Part shown: piece by piece, positions 26,842 to 35,528 of the stretch
How the letters are laid out: the number at the start of each line of letters is the position of its first letter
Position numbering within the stretch: the first letter of the stretch is position 1
Assembly: GCF_023016155.1 (NCBI RefSeq)
Contig: NZ_JALKBG010000006.1
Span: forward strand, 124,001 to 188,000
DNA: 64,000 nucleotides
Source of the DNA: Aliiroseovarius sp. F20344
GTDB taxonomy: Bacteria; Pseudomonadota; Alphaproteobacteria; Rhodobacterales; Rhodobacteraceae
Reading direction: 5' to 3'
Notes under the pieces: model-generated
What the model saw: only the letters and a program-made list of their open reading frames with translations
Told to the model about the DNA's origin: nothing
The model's database searches: none
Program-made: the position numbers and the translations under genes

Positions 26842-27728
26842 TTGCCTGCCTCCCTTTGTTTTTCCTCATTGCGTTGAAACAGCACGATGGGAATGATCAG
26901 GATCAGAAGCAAAATCACAGCCACAGCCGATGCGACCGGCCAGTCACGGTTCGAGAAGAACTCCTCCCACAGAACTTTACCGATCATCAGTGTCTTCGAT
27001 CCGCCCAGAAGTGACGGGATCACGAACTCGCCCATGGCCGGGATGAAGACAAGGAAACTGCCCGCGATGATGCCCTGTTTCGCCAGCGGCAAGGTGACCA
27101 GCCAGAACGCGGTCATGCGCGAGCAGCCAAGGTCCTCGGCCGCTTCCAAGAGGCTTTCATCCAGACGTTCCAGCGCTGAATAGATCGGCAGCACCATGAA
27201 GGGCAGATACGTGTAGACGATGCCGATATAAACGGCGGTGTTGGTGTTCAGAATGGTTAGCGGCTCGCCGATCAATCCGATGTTCATAAGAAACTGATTA
27301 AGCAGGCCTTCTTGGCTGAGAATAGCTTTCCATGCATAGACCCTGATCAGGAATGACGTCCAGAAGGGCAGGATGATCAGCATCATCAGCGTCGGGCGCC
27401 AATCATCCGGCGCGCGGCTCATCCCGTAGGCGATCGGAAAGCCGACCAACAGCGCCAGGATCGTCGATATTGTCGCGATCTTCAGACTGGACAGATAAGC
27501 CTTCCAGTAAAGGTCATCCTGCGTGAGCCAGGTGAAATTTTCCATGTCCAGCCCGGACCACCATTCCGTAAACCCGGCCCAGCCTTGGGACAGGTCCAGC
27601 GTCGGTGTGTAGGGCGGGATGGCCAAAGCTGTATCCGATAGGCTGATCTTCAGAACGATCAGGAACGGCACAAGGAACAGGGCCAGAAGCCAAAAGTATG
27701 GGACTGATATCAGGCCAAAGCGTTTCAT
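26838..27728 (-). CDS. potH: Polyamine ABC transporter permease (PotB/PotH type)
   Basis: 296 aa with six membrane helices; the EAA loop is LLEAAEDLGCSRMTAFWLVTLPLAK, and MSRAPDDWRPTLMMLIILPFWTSFLIRVYAW is typical of PotB/PotH. The start at 27728 (MKRFGLISVPYFW) overlaps the ATPase stop (ATGA), which is preferred to an upstream in-frame start inside that gene. Heterodimer partner of the next permease. Confidence 0.93.
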   Translation of the reverse strand: MKRFGLISVPYFWLLALFLVPFLIVLKISLSDTALAIPPYTPTLDLSQGWAGFTEWWSGLDMENFTWLTQDDLYWKAYLSSLKIATISTILALLVGFPIAYGMSRAPDDWRPTLMMLIILPFWTSFLIRVYAWKAILSQEGLLNQFLMNIGLIGEPLTILNTNTAVYIGIVYTYLPFMVLPIYSALERLDESLLEAAEDLGCSRMTAFWLVTLPLAKQGIIAGSFLVFIPAMGEFVIPSLLGGSKTLMIGKVLWEEFFSNRDWPVASAVAVILLLILIIPIVLFQRNEEKQREAGK

Positions 27729-28873
27729 GATGTCAGCACCACGCCAGCGGTATCGGTGAAGCTTAGCCAGACCTCTTGTTCCCAAGTGATTGCCCGGCGC
27801 CGAATGCGGCGGGTGTTGGCGGCTTGCGCTTTGATGTGCTGGCCCGTTGGCGTCTCGATCACATAGGTCGACATGTTGCCCAGATAGGCGATGTCCAGCA
27901 CCTTGCCGTGTACGATGTTGGTCATGTCGGCGGGTTTCTCGGTTGAGATGTTCACCTTCTCAGGTCGGATGGCCAGCGTGGCACTCGTGCCTGCCGGTAT
28001 TTCGTCATGCGCAATGCCGATCAGATCTTGCTGACCTTCGGCCCAGCTGATGGTTGCGTGATCATCGCCTGAATTGGTTACATTGCCTTCAATCAGGTTC
28101 ACGTCACCAATGAAGTCGGCCACGTAGATCGAACCGGGCTCTTCGTAAATTTTCGCTGGCGTGTCGACCTGAATGATCTTGCCGTGATCCATCACGGCGA
28201 TACGGCTGGCGACGGTCATCGCCTCTTCCTGATCGTGGGTCACGATCACGAAGGTGGTGCCGGTTTGTTCCTGAATATCCATCAGTTCAAACTGAGTGTC
28301 TTGACGCAGTTTCTTGTCCAGCGCACCCAGCGGTTCGTCCAACAACAAAAGCTTCGGCGCTTTCGCAAGCGAGCGCGCAAGCGCCACACGTTGTCTCTGC
28401 CCACCGGAAATCTGGTGCGGTTTGCGGTTCGCAAATTTGTTCAGCTGAACCAAGCTGAGCATTTCTTCGACGCGGGCCGCGATCTGATCCTTCGGCAACT
28501 TGTCGCGCTTTAGGCCAAAGGCGATGTTTTCAGCAACTGACAAGTGCGGGAACAACGCATAGCTTTGGAACATCATGTTCACAGCACGCTTGTTCGGTGG
28601 GATCGGGGCCACGTCCTGTCCGTCTATTAGGATTTGCCCTTCTGTTTGGGTCTCAAAACCGCCTAACATACGCATCATCGTGGTCTTGCCACAGCCAGAC
28701 GGGCCAAGAAGGGCAAAGAATTCTTTTTCGAAGATATCGATTGTTAGATCGTCGATGGCAGTGAAATCGCCAAAGCGTTTCGTGACGTTCTGAAAGCGGA
28801 TCAGCGGTTTCGCTTGAGGATCTTTCCAGGGTTCAAACTCGGCAGGAGCCGAAACGGTGGCGGCGTCAGACAT
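27725..28873 (-). CDS. potG: Polyamine ABC transporter ATP-binding protein (PotA/PotG type)
   Basis: 382 aa. Walker A GPSGCGKTT (about 55), the signature ISGGQRQRVALARSLA, Walker B LLLLDEPLGALD and the switch His in VIVTHDQEEAM are followed by a C-terminal TOBE-type beta domain (about 270-375), the usual PotA/PotG plan. It powers polyamine uptake. A strong hairpin lies just upstream (28898-28926), between it and the binding-protein gene, probably lowering its expression relative to that gene. Confidence 0.95.
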   Translation of the reverse strand: MSDAATVSAPAEFEPWKDPQAKPLIRFQNVTKRFGDFTAIDDLTIDIFEKEFFALLGPSGCGKTTMMRMLGGFETQTEGQILIDGQDVAPIPPNKRAVNMMFQSYALFPHLSVAENIAFGLKRDKLPKDQIAARVEEMLSLVQLNKFANRKPHQISGGQRQRVALARSLAKAPKLLLLDEPLGALDKKLRQDTQFELMDIQEQTGTTFVIVTHDQEEAMTVASRIAVMDHGKIIQVDTPAKIYEEPGSIYVADFIGDVNLIEGNVTNSGDDHATISWAEGQQDLIGIAHDEIPAGTSATLAIRPEKVNISTEKPADMTNIVHGKVLDIAYLGNMSTYVIETPTGQHIKAQAANTRRIRRRAITWEQEVWLSFTDTAGVVLTS

Positions 28874-28897
28874 GATAACCTCGGGGAAAAAGAAGGT

Positions 28898-28926
28898 CTC
28901 CCCCCGCGCAAAACGCGCGGAGGGAG
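28898..28926 (-). terminator. Intergenic hairpin between binding protein and ATPase genes
   Basis: CTCCCTCCGCGC / GCGCGGGGGGAG on the minus strand, 12 pairs with one mismatch and a five-base loop, followed seven bases later by TTCTTTTT. Such hairpins after periplasmic binding-protein genes usually stabilise the upstream mRNA or partly terminate transcription. Confidence 0.75.
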
Positions 28927-28939
28927 TGGGAGATCGGGC

Positions 28940-30031
28940 TTAGGTGCCCGACTTTACTTTGGTCCACAGACGCGTGACGACGCGCTGAACTTTCGCCGGA
29001 TAAGGCGTGGTGGTGTAAAGCGTGCCAAGGGCTTCTTCGGTCGGATAGATCGCCGGATCGCCGATCACATCCTCTTCCAGATGCGCTTGCGAGGCTTTGT
29101 TGCCGTTGGCGTAGTAAACATAGTTCGACGCCGCCGCCATGTTGTGCTCGTCCATGATGAAGTTCAGGAACTTATGCGCAGCATCCGGGTTCGGAGCATC
29201 CGCAGGTATGGCCATTTGGTCAAACCACATCAACGAACCTTCTTTGGCTGCGTTGTAAGCGATCTCAACACCGTTATCGGCTTCGACAGCACGGTCACGG
29301 GCCTGGAGAACATCGCCCGACCAGCCAACAGCAACACAGATGTCGCCATTTGCCAGCGCATTGATGTATTCCGAGCTGTGGAACTTTTGCACATATGGTG
29401 CAATTGCCGTCAGGATCGGTTCAGCTTTCGCAATCACGTCGGGGTCGTGGCTGTCAGGGTCTTCACCCAGATAAGCCAGCGCAGCGGGAATGATTTCAGC
29501 CGGGGCATCCAATATGTGGACACCGCACGAAGCCAGTTTTTCCATGTTGGCTGGATCAAAAATCAGAGCAAGGCTGTCGATCGGCGCGTCTTCGCCAAGA
29601 GCTTCTGTCACTTTGCCCATGTTCACACCGATCCCAGTGGTGCCCCACATGTAGTTGATCGAATAAGCGTTCTCAGGATCATATTTAGCTGTCCGGCTGG
29701 CAATCACGTCCCACATGTTGCCGTGGTTGGACAGTTTCGCAATGTCGAGCGGCTGGAAAGCGCCAGCGGTGATCTGCCGCTGCAAGAAGGTTCCGGATGG
29801 GACCACGACATCATAACCTGACCCGCCGGCCAGCATTTTGGTTTCCAGTACTTCGTTTGAATCGAAAACGTCATAGATCAGGTCGATCCCGGTTTCTTCC
29901 TCGAACTTCGTCAGCAATTCCTCGTCGATATAATCCGACCAGTTATATACACGCACTTCTTCGGCTTGGGCGGTGGTGACACCCATAGCCAAAGCGGCAC
30001 TCATCAAGAGCCAAGTCTTCTTCATTCGCAT
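28940..30031 (-). CDS. potF: Periplasmic spermidine/putrescine-binding protein (PotD/PotF type)
   Basis: 363 aa with signal peptide (cleavage about AQA-EEV). VRVYNWSDYIDEELLTKFEEETG is the hallmark N terminus of PotD/PotF, followed by YDVVVPSGTFLQRQI and NINYMWGTTG-like (INYMWGTTGIGVN) blocks that shape the amine pocket; acidic and aromatic residues W, Y and D line it in family members. Two ATGs six bases apart (30031 and 30025) fit the GGGAG site; the second gives the more usual MKKTWLLMSAALAMG. It is the first gene of the leftward polyamine operon. Confidence 0.93.
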   Translation of the reverse strand: MRMKKTWLLMSAALAMGVTTAQAEEVRVYNWSDYIDEELLTKFEEETGIDLIYDVFDSNEVLETKMLAGGSGYDVVVPSGTFLQRQITAGAFQPLDIAKLSNHGNMWDVIASRTAKYDPENAYSINYMWGTTGIGVNMGKVTEALGEDAPIDSLALIFDPANMEKLASCGVHILDAPAEIIPAALAYLGEDPDSHDPDVIAKAEPILTAIAPYVQKFHSSEYINALANGDICVAVGWSGDVLQARDRAVEADNGVEIAYNAAKEGSLMWFDQMAIPADAPNPDAAHKFLNFIMDEHNMAAASNYVYYANGNKASQAHLEEDVIGDPAIYPTEEALGTLYTTTPYPAKVQRVVTRLWTKVKSGT

Positions 30032-30068
30032 TATCTCCCTGTTTTGGGCGTGACGCCCGTTTGCGACA

Positions 30069-30099
30069 TTTGATCAAAAAAATGCGATTCACGCAATAT
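30069..30099. promoter_or_regulatory. Divergent polyamine-locus control region with TTTGATCA box
   Basis: TTTGATCA (30069-30076) overlaps a possible gntR -35 element TTGATC (30070-30075), which is 18 bases from CAATAT (30094-30099). The region lies between the potF and gntR genes, so a regulator bound here could affect both directions. Confidence 0.45.
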
Positions 30100-30176
30100 G
30101 GTAAAATTACGGAAGTCATAGTAGGTTGCTTTCAAAGATTATCTTTGGGGCCGGAATTGGCAAAGCATTTGTAAGG

Positions 30177-30842
30177 ATGGGGGGAAACTTGTCTGATCGC
30201 CAAGCGAAACTGCCAGATCACCAGCGGGTTTACCGCCAGCTGCGCGAAATGATTCTATTTGGGGAATTGGCCCCAGGGCAACCCGTTACCATTCAGGGAC
30301 TTGTCGCCACATTGGATGTGGGTATGACGCCTGTGCGGGAAGCCATCAGGCGTTTAACATCGGAAGGGGCGTTAGAGTTCAAGGGAAATCGTCGCGTGTC
30401 TGTACCTCAGCCCGATTTGGCACAGTGGAATGACATCGCCTTTACGCGCCTATCGGTCGAGCCAGAGCTTGCGCGAAAAGCTACAGAAAACATAGGTGCA
30501 GACGAGCTTGAGCGGCTTGTTTCCTATGACGACCAGCTCAACGCAGCCATCGATCAAGGCGATGTGCGCGGGTATCTTGAGCACAACTATCGGTTCCATG
30601 CCTATCTCTATGATCTGGCCGGGTCCGAGGTTCTGTCGTCGATTGCAAACATGTTGTGGCTGCGGGCAGGCCCGTCGCTGCGCGTGGTTTTGGGTCGGTA
30701 TGGCACGGCCAATCTGCCCGACAAACATGCCGAAGCCATGGCCGCGATGCGGGCAGGTGACGGTGATGCTGTCGCCGATGCAATTCGCGAGGATATCGAA
30801 CAGGGAATCGCCCAAGTCCGTGAGACCTTACTGGCGGCCTGA
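30177..30842 (+). CDS. GntR-family (FCD) transcriptional regulator
   Basis: About 221 aa. Winged helix with the GntR signature HQRVYRQLREMILFGELAPGQPV, TIQGLVATLDVGMTPVREAIRRLTSEGALEF, then an FCD-type helical ligand domain with the metal/acid-binding Asp/His pattern (NYRFHAYLYDLAG, HAEAMAAM). The start is uncertain: ATG 30177, a TTG at 30189 with GGGGGG upstream, or a TTG at 30126. It lies between the divergent polyamine-uptake operon and the aminotransferase gene, with TTTGATCA boxes on both sides; I infer a repressor of polyamine catabolism responding to a catabolic acid. Confidence 0.87.
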   Translation: MGGNLSDRQAKLPDHQRVYRQLREMILFGELAPGQPVTIQGLVATLDVGMTPVREAIRRLTSEGALEFKGNRRVSVPQPDLAQWNDIAFTRLSVEPELARKATENIGADELERLVSYDDQLNAAIDQGDVRGYLEHNYRFHAYLYDLAGSEVLSSIANMLWLRAGPSLRVVLGRYGTANLPDKHAEAMAAMRAGDGDAVADAIREDIEQGIAQVRETLLAA

Positions 30843-30843
30843 A

Positions 30844-30895
30844 TTTGATCAGATCGCAGGTCATGCGTTGACAGTCTATTTTTTGATCATATTGT
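30844..30895 (+). promoter_or_regulatory. Promoter of the aminotransferase gene with two TTTGATCA boxes
   Basis: TTGACA (30868-30873) and TATTGT (30890-30895) are 16 bases apart. One TTTGATCA (30882-30889) fills the end of the spacer and another (30844-30851) lies just upstream. Placement inside the promoter is what a repressor site would need. Confidence 0.6.
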
Positions 30896-30981
30896 GAAGC
30901 CAGCTTTTGACGAACCACGTCAAGCGGGTGATTCTCGTGCTGTGTGGTTCTGTCCGACCCAAGAATTCGAGGAGATCCGCG

Positions 30982-32376
30982 ATGAACAAGATCACCAATC
31001 ATCTTCCAACCGCCGAGCTGCAAGCAATTGATGCAGCGCACCATATGCATCCGTTCACAAATGACGGTGAACTGGCACAAACAGGCGCACGGATTATTAC
31101 GTCGGCCAAAGGGATTTGGCTGAAGGACAGCGAAGGGGAAGAAGTTCTCGACGCAATGGCCGGTCTGTGGTGTGTGAACATTGGCTATGGCAATGAAAGC
31201 ATCGCCGAAGTGGCGGCCCGCCAGATGCGCGAGCTGCCGTATTACAACACCTTCTTCCAAACGACCCATGTGCCTGCGATCGCACTCGCCCAGAAATTGG
31301 CGCAGCTGGCACCGGGCGATTTGAACCATGTGTTCTATGCTAATGGCGGATCGGACGCGAATGACACCAACATCCGCATGGTCCGTACCTACTGGGCTGA
31401 AAAAGGTCAGCCAGAGCGCGACGTGATTATCTCGCGTTGGAATGCCTATCACGGGTCGACCATTGGCGGCACAAGCTTGGGCGGTATGAAGGGCATGCAT
31501 GGTCAGGGCAGCTTGCCCATTCCGGGCATTGAGTTCATCGACCAACCCCATTGGTATGCGGAAGGTGGCGACACATCGCCCGAAGAATTCGGCATGGAAC
31601 GTGCTCAGCAATTGGAAGCCAAGATCAAGGAAGTTGGCCCCGAGAAAGTCGCGGCCTTCATCGGCGAACCAGTGCAAGGTGCGGGGGGCGTGATTGTAGC
31701 GCCTGACGGTTATTGGGCCGAGATTCAACGGATTTGTAAGAAGTACGATATCCTTCTGATCGTTGACGAAGTGATTACTGGATTTGGCCGCACCGGAAAC
31801 TGGTTCGGCAGCCAAACCTTGGATCTGACGCCCGACATCATGACGGTCGCCAAAGGTCTTAGCTCGGGCTATGCGCCCATCGGTGCCTCGATCGTGTCCG
31901 ACAAGGTGGCAAGCGTTCTGGCTGGGACCGAGTTCAATCACGGTTACACCTATTCGGGCCACCCTGTGGCCTGTGCGGTTGCGCTGGAAAACCTGCGCAT
32001 CATGGAAGAGGAAGGCGTTGTCGAGCATGTGCGCGACGTAGCGGCCCCTTATCTGGCCGAGAAATGGCATTCGCTGGCCGACCACCCATTCGTGGGCGAA
32101 ACGAAGATTGTCGGTATGATGGCCTCGCTCGCCCTGACACCAGATAAATCCAAACGCGCACCCTTTGCGTCCGATCCGGGCACCGTGGGCTTCTTGACCC
32201 GCGAGCGTTGTTTTGCCAACAACCTGATCATGCGCCATGTAGGCGACCGGATGATTATTTCTCCGCCTTTGGTCATCACGACGGACGAGATCGACATTCT
32301 GATCGAACGCGCCCGTAAGTCCTTGGACGAAGCTTATGAAGTCGTCAAAGAAAAGGGCCTGATGGTCGCTGGCTAG
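30982..32376 (+). CDS. Class III aminotransferase, probable putrescine/polyamine:pyruvate type
   Basis: 464 aa PLP enzyme. AGLWCVNIGYGNESIAEVAARQ, the phosphate/pyridoxal loop GGSDANDTNIRM, the SRWNAYHGST motif, VDEVITGFGRTGNW and the Schiff-base Lys in TVAKGLSSGYAP are all visible. The family includes SpuC-like putrescine-pyruvate aminotransferases as well as other omega-transaminases; the gntR and polyamine neighbours favour the former. GAGGAG precedes the ATG at 30982, 139 bases after gntR. Followed by an oxidase gene, with a hairpin and T run between them. Confidence 0.88.
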   Translation: MNKITNHLPTAELQAIDAAHHMHPFTNDGELAQTGARIITSAKGIWLKDSEGEEVLDAMAGLWCVNIGYGNESIAEVAARQMRELPYYNTFFQTTHVPAIALAQKLAQLAPGDLNHVFYANGGSDANDTNIRMVRTYWAEKGQPERDVIISRWNAYHGSTIGGTSLGGMKGMHGQGSLPIPGIEFIDQPHWYAEGGDTSPEEFGMERAQQLEAKIKEVGPEKVAAFIGEPVQGAGGVIVAPDGYWAEIQRICKKYDILLIVDEVITGFGRTGNWFGSQTLDLTPDIMTVAKGLSSGYAPIGASIVSDKVASVLAGTEFNHGYTYSGHPVACAVALENLRIMEEEGVVEHVRDVAAPYLAEKWHSLADHPFVGETKIVGMMASLALTPDKSKRAPFASDPGTVGFLTRERCFANNLIMRHVGDRMIISPPLVITTDEIDILIERARKSLDEAYEVVKEKGLMVAG

Positions 32377-32386
32377 ACTAGGAAAT

Positions 32387-32416
32387 GGGGTCGGGCTGAT
32401 GGTCTGACCCCGTTTT
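32387..32416 (+). terminator. Hairpin with T run after the aminotransferase gene
   Basis: GGGGTC / GACCCC (32387-32392 with 32406-32411) followed by GTTTTT. It lies only 15 bases before the next start, so it may attenuate rather than stop transcription into the oxidase gene. Confidence 0.65.
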
Positions 32417-32430
32417 TGTTCGGAGGGTAC

Positions 32431-33732
32431 ATGGATCTGCTAACCGCCAATGACCAGCACGGAGAATATCCGCAATCTTGGTATGCCGCGACCGCCGATG
32501 CACCGGGGCCGTATCCTACGGCTCAGGGCGACATTGCTTGTGACGTGTGCATCGTTGGAGGTGGCTTTACGGGTTTGTCCGCAGCGCTCCACCTGGCCGA
32601 ACGAGGCTATGACGTTGTTCTGCTTGAGGCACAGCGCGTTGGGTTCGGAGCCTCGGGGCGGAACGGTGGACAAGTGGGCATGGGCCAACGCCTTGATCAA
32701 GACGAGCTGGAAAAAATGGTGGGCAAAGATGATGCCCGCAAACTGTGGAACATGGCCCGCGAAAGTGTTCAGCTCGTGCGCGACATCGTTGCCAAACACG
32801 TGCCGGATGCGGGGTTCACCGACGGTATCATCCACGCAATGCATCGCGCGCGGTATGTGCCTGAAGATCACGACTACGTCCGCAAGTTGAACGAAGAATA
32901 CGGCTATGACTTGATCCGCACGGTCGATCGCGAAGAAATGCGCGAACTTTGCGGGTCTCCGGCCTATCACGGCGGGTCTTTGGACATGGGGGCAGGGCAT
33001 ACCCATCCGCTTCGTCTGGCCTTCGGGATGGCAAAGGCTGCGGTTGCTGCTGGCGCGCGCATTTTTGAAACGAGCCGCGTAACGGATGTCAGCGAAGGAT
33101 CAACGGTCACAGTACGCACCGGAGCGGCACGCGTCCGCGCGTCTCATCTGGTCTGGGGCTGCAATGGGTATCTGGGCAACACGCAAAAACACGTCGCTGC
33201 GCGTGTCATGCCGATCAACAATTATATTCTGGCGACCGAGCGGCTGGACGAGGACTTTGCCAAGTCTTTGATCCGCGATGGACACGCTGTGGCCGACAGC
33301 AAATTTGTGGTCAATTACTTCCGACTGTCGGATGACAACCGCATGCTTTTTGGCGGGGCTGAAAGCTACGGCTACAAGTTCCCAAAAGACATCGTGAAGC
33401 TGGTATCCAAACCGATGCTTGAGATTTATCCGCAACTGAAAGACACGCGAATCGACTACGCATGGGGCGGTACGCTGGGCATCACCATGAACCGCATGCC
33501 GCATTTCGCGCGCCTCCAGGGCAATGTACTGTCGGCATCGGGATATTCCGGCCATGGGGTCGCGATGGCGGCGCTAGGTGGCAAGATGGTTGCCGAAGCG
33601 ATTTCAGGTCAGGCGGAACGGTTTGATTTGATGGCGCAGGTTCCAACGCCCCGTTTCCCGGGCGGTGTCGCTTTGCGTTGGCCGCTTTTGGTGGTGGCGA
33701 TGTTGTGGTTCAGCACGCGCGATAAGCTGTAA
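32431..33732 (+). CDS. FAD-dependent amine oxidoreductase (PuuB/OrdL-like), second copy
   Basis: 433 aa, paralogous to the protein of 23355-24686. VCIVGGGFTGLSAALHLAERG and VGFGASGRNGGQVGMGQ are the flavin contacts; the C-terminal ASGYSGHGVAMAALGG closes the site, then a hydrophobic tail (WPLLVVAMLWFSTR) suggests peripheral membrane contact. GGAGGGTAC precedes the ATG. With the aminotransferase it can form the second branch of polyamine oxidation; which substrate goes to which paralogue is open. It converges on modC with six bases between the stops. Confidence 0.88.
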   Translation: MDLLTANDQHGEYPQSWYAATADAPGPYPTAQGDIACDVCIVGGGFTGLSAALHLAERGYDVVLLEAQRVGFGASGRNGGQVGMGQRLDQDELEKMVGKDDARKLWNMARESVQLVRDIVAKHVPDAGFTDGIIHAMHRARYVPEDHDYVRKLNEEYGYDLIRTVDREEMRELCGSPAYHGGSLDMGAGHTHPLRLAFGMAKAAVAAGARIFETSRVTDVSEGSTVTVRTGAARVRASHLVWGCNGYLGNTQKHVAARVMPINNYILATERLDEDFAKSLIRDGHAVADSKFVVNYFRLSDDNRMLFGGAESYGYKFPKDIVKLVSKPMLEIYPQLKDTRIDYAWGGTLGITMNRMPHFARLQGNVLSASGYSGHGVAMAALGGKMVAEAISGQAERFDLMAQVPTPRFPGGVALRWPLLVVAMLWFSTRDKL

Positions 33733-33738
33733 GTCGGG

Positions 33739-34839
33739 TCAGTCTTTCGGACCGCCTACATCCCCCGGCGCGACAGCAACCGTTTTGATGATCGCATGAA
33801 GCTGTACGCCTTCGGTCAAGCTCATTGCCTTGACTGATCGTTTCGTTACCCGCGCCAAGATTCGGCCCGCAGGGGTTTTAATAGACAAAACCGCGCCTGG
33901 TCCGTCACCCAAATGTACCTGATCCACCTTGCCCGGCAGACAGTTAAGCGCGGACAGACCTTTCGGCTTGTCGCGTGACAGGATCACGTCTTGGGCCGCG
34001 ATGCGGACACGAAGCCGCGTACCCGGATCGCGGGCGATGCGGGGCAGATGAAGGGGGATACCTCCCGCCTCAAGCTCGGTCAGGCCATCTTCGTGATGGG
34101 TGACCACATAGGCCTCGATCACGGCGCCAACCGACCGAACATCACCGGGAATGAATGAAGGATCGCTTAGCACATCTGCCGCCGTGCCTTGCTTGACCAC
34201 GCCGCCCTGATCTAAGGCGACGACTGTTGTGGCCAGTCGGGCCACTTCGCTTGCTGCGTGGGTGACGTAGAGCACGGGAATGTCGCCTTCGTCACGCAAT
34301 CGCTCGAAGTAGGGAAGAATTTCTTGCTTTCGTGCCTCATCCAGCGCGGCGAGTGGTTCATCGGCGAGAATAAGTCTAGGCTTCGCAAGCAGGGCCCGGC
34401 CAATCGCAACGCGCTGCTTCTCTCCGCCTGACAGGTTAGCAGTGCGGCGGTCCAGCAGGTGGCCAATGCCCAACATATCGATCACGCGGTTCCATTCGGT
34501 GGTGTCCAGCGGCGCGCGCGCAATGCGGCGCGCGTAGTCAAGGTTGCGGCGCACATTCATATGCGGAAACAGCCTTGCGTCCTGAAAGATATAGCCGATG
34601 CGGCGATCCTGCGTGGGCAGGTGCAGATTGGTCGCGCTGTCCATCAGAACATGGCCGCCTAGTGCGATGCGCCCTGTTGCGTGTTGATCAAGCCCGGCCA
34701 CCGCATTGACCACACTTGTCTTGCCCGAACCGGAAGCCCCGAAGAGCACAGTTAAGCCCGGAGGGGCATCAAATCTGACATCCAGCAAGAACCCATTGCG
34801 CTGGCCAGTAAGCTGAACGGAAAGGGCAGGCTGTGTCAT
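33739..34839 (-). CDS. modC: Molybdate ABC transporter ATP-binding protein
   Basis: 366 aa. FGASGSGKTSVVN (Walker A), NLSGGEKQRVAIGRALLAKPRLILADEPLAALDE (signature plus Walker B; here split over the loop) and YVTHAASEVARLA are present, with a C-terminal mop-like TOBE domain (about 290-355) that binds molybdate in ModC. It energises ModB and overlaps it by ATGA. The protein lacks nothing obvious. Confidence 0.95.
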   Translation of the reverse strand: MTQPALSVQLTGQRNGFLLDVRFDAPPGLTVLFGASGSGKTSVVNAVAGLDQHATGRIALGGHVLMDSATNLHLPTQDRRIGYIFQDARLFPHMNVRRNLDYARRIARAPLDTTEWNRVIDMLGIGHLLDRRTANLSGGEKQRVAIGRALLAKPRLILADEPLAALDEARKQEILPYFERLRDEGDIPVLYVTHAASEVARLATTVVALDQGGVVKQGTAADVLSDPSFIPGDVRSVGAVIEAYVVTHHEDGLTELEAGGIPLHLPRIARDPGTRLRVRIAAQDVILSRDKPKGLSALNCLPGKVDQVHLGDGPGAVLSIKTPAGRILARVTKRSVKAMSLTEGVQLHAIIKTVAVAPGDVGGPKD

Positions 34840-35528
34840 GCGCCCTCCATCCGTTTGGAAACCCGGCGGGCAAGAAGCTCGGATGCAATCAGCGCCCCCA
34901 TTGCAATGATGATCGAGATGACCACCAGCCGCACAGCCGCGGTTTCCCCACCGGGCACTTGAAGGAAGCTGTAGATGGCTGATGGCAGCGTGCGGGTTTC
35001 ACCGGGGATGTTGGCGACGAAGGTGATGGTTGCGCCGAACTCTCCCATCGCTTTAGCAAAGCCAAGGATTGCCCCTGCGATGATGCCGGGCAAAGCCAGC
35101 GGTAAGGTGACTGTCGCAAACACTTGCAACCGCGAGGCACCAAGCGTTGCGGCGGCGGCTTCAAGGTGGGTGTCCACAGCTTCGATCGACAGGCGGATCG
35201 CGCGGACCATCAGGGGAAAGCCCATGATCGCGGCGGCCAATGCGGCCCCGGTCCAACGGAAAGCAAGCGGTAGCCCGAGATTGGTAAGCAGCGCACCGAG
35301 ATGTGCGGTGCCGCCAAATGTCAAAAGCAGCAGATAGCCCGTGACAACGGGCGGAAGGATCAGGGGCAGATGGACGAGGCCGTTCACCACCTGCTTGCCG
35401 GGAAAGTCCCGCCGCGCCAGAAGGTGCGCCACCCAGATGGCGAAGGGTAGGGACAGAAGCGTTGCCCAGCTGGCAACCTTCAAAGACAAAGCAACGGCTT
35501 GCCATTCTTCGGGGCCAAGCCAGCTCAT
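34836..35528 (-). CDS. modB: Molybdate ABC transporter permease
   Basis: 230 aa with five to six helices, the ModB first-helix pattern EWQAVALSLKVASWATLLSLP and the EAA loop EAAAATLGASRLQVFATVTLPLALPGI. It overlaps both modA and modC by four bases, so the three form one operon. Translocates molybdate or tungstate into the cytoplasm. Confidence 0.94.
   Translation of the reverse strand: MSWLGPEEWQAVALSLKVASWATLLSLPFAIWVAHLLARRDFPGKQVVNGLVHLPLILPPVVTGYLLLLTFGGTAHLGALLTNLGLPLAFRWTGAALAAAIMGFPLMVRAIRLSIEAVDTHLEAAAATLGASRLQVFATVTLPLALPGIIAGAILGFAKAMGEFGATITFVANIPGETRTLPSAIYSFLQVPGGETAAVRLVVISIIIAMGALIASELLARRVSKRMEGA

Noticed and set aside
30538-32238. Long open frame on the minus strand opposite the aminotransferase gene
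   Set aside because: It lies antisense to a gene with clear catalytic motifs and has no ribosome site or known family features.
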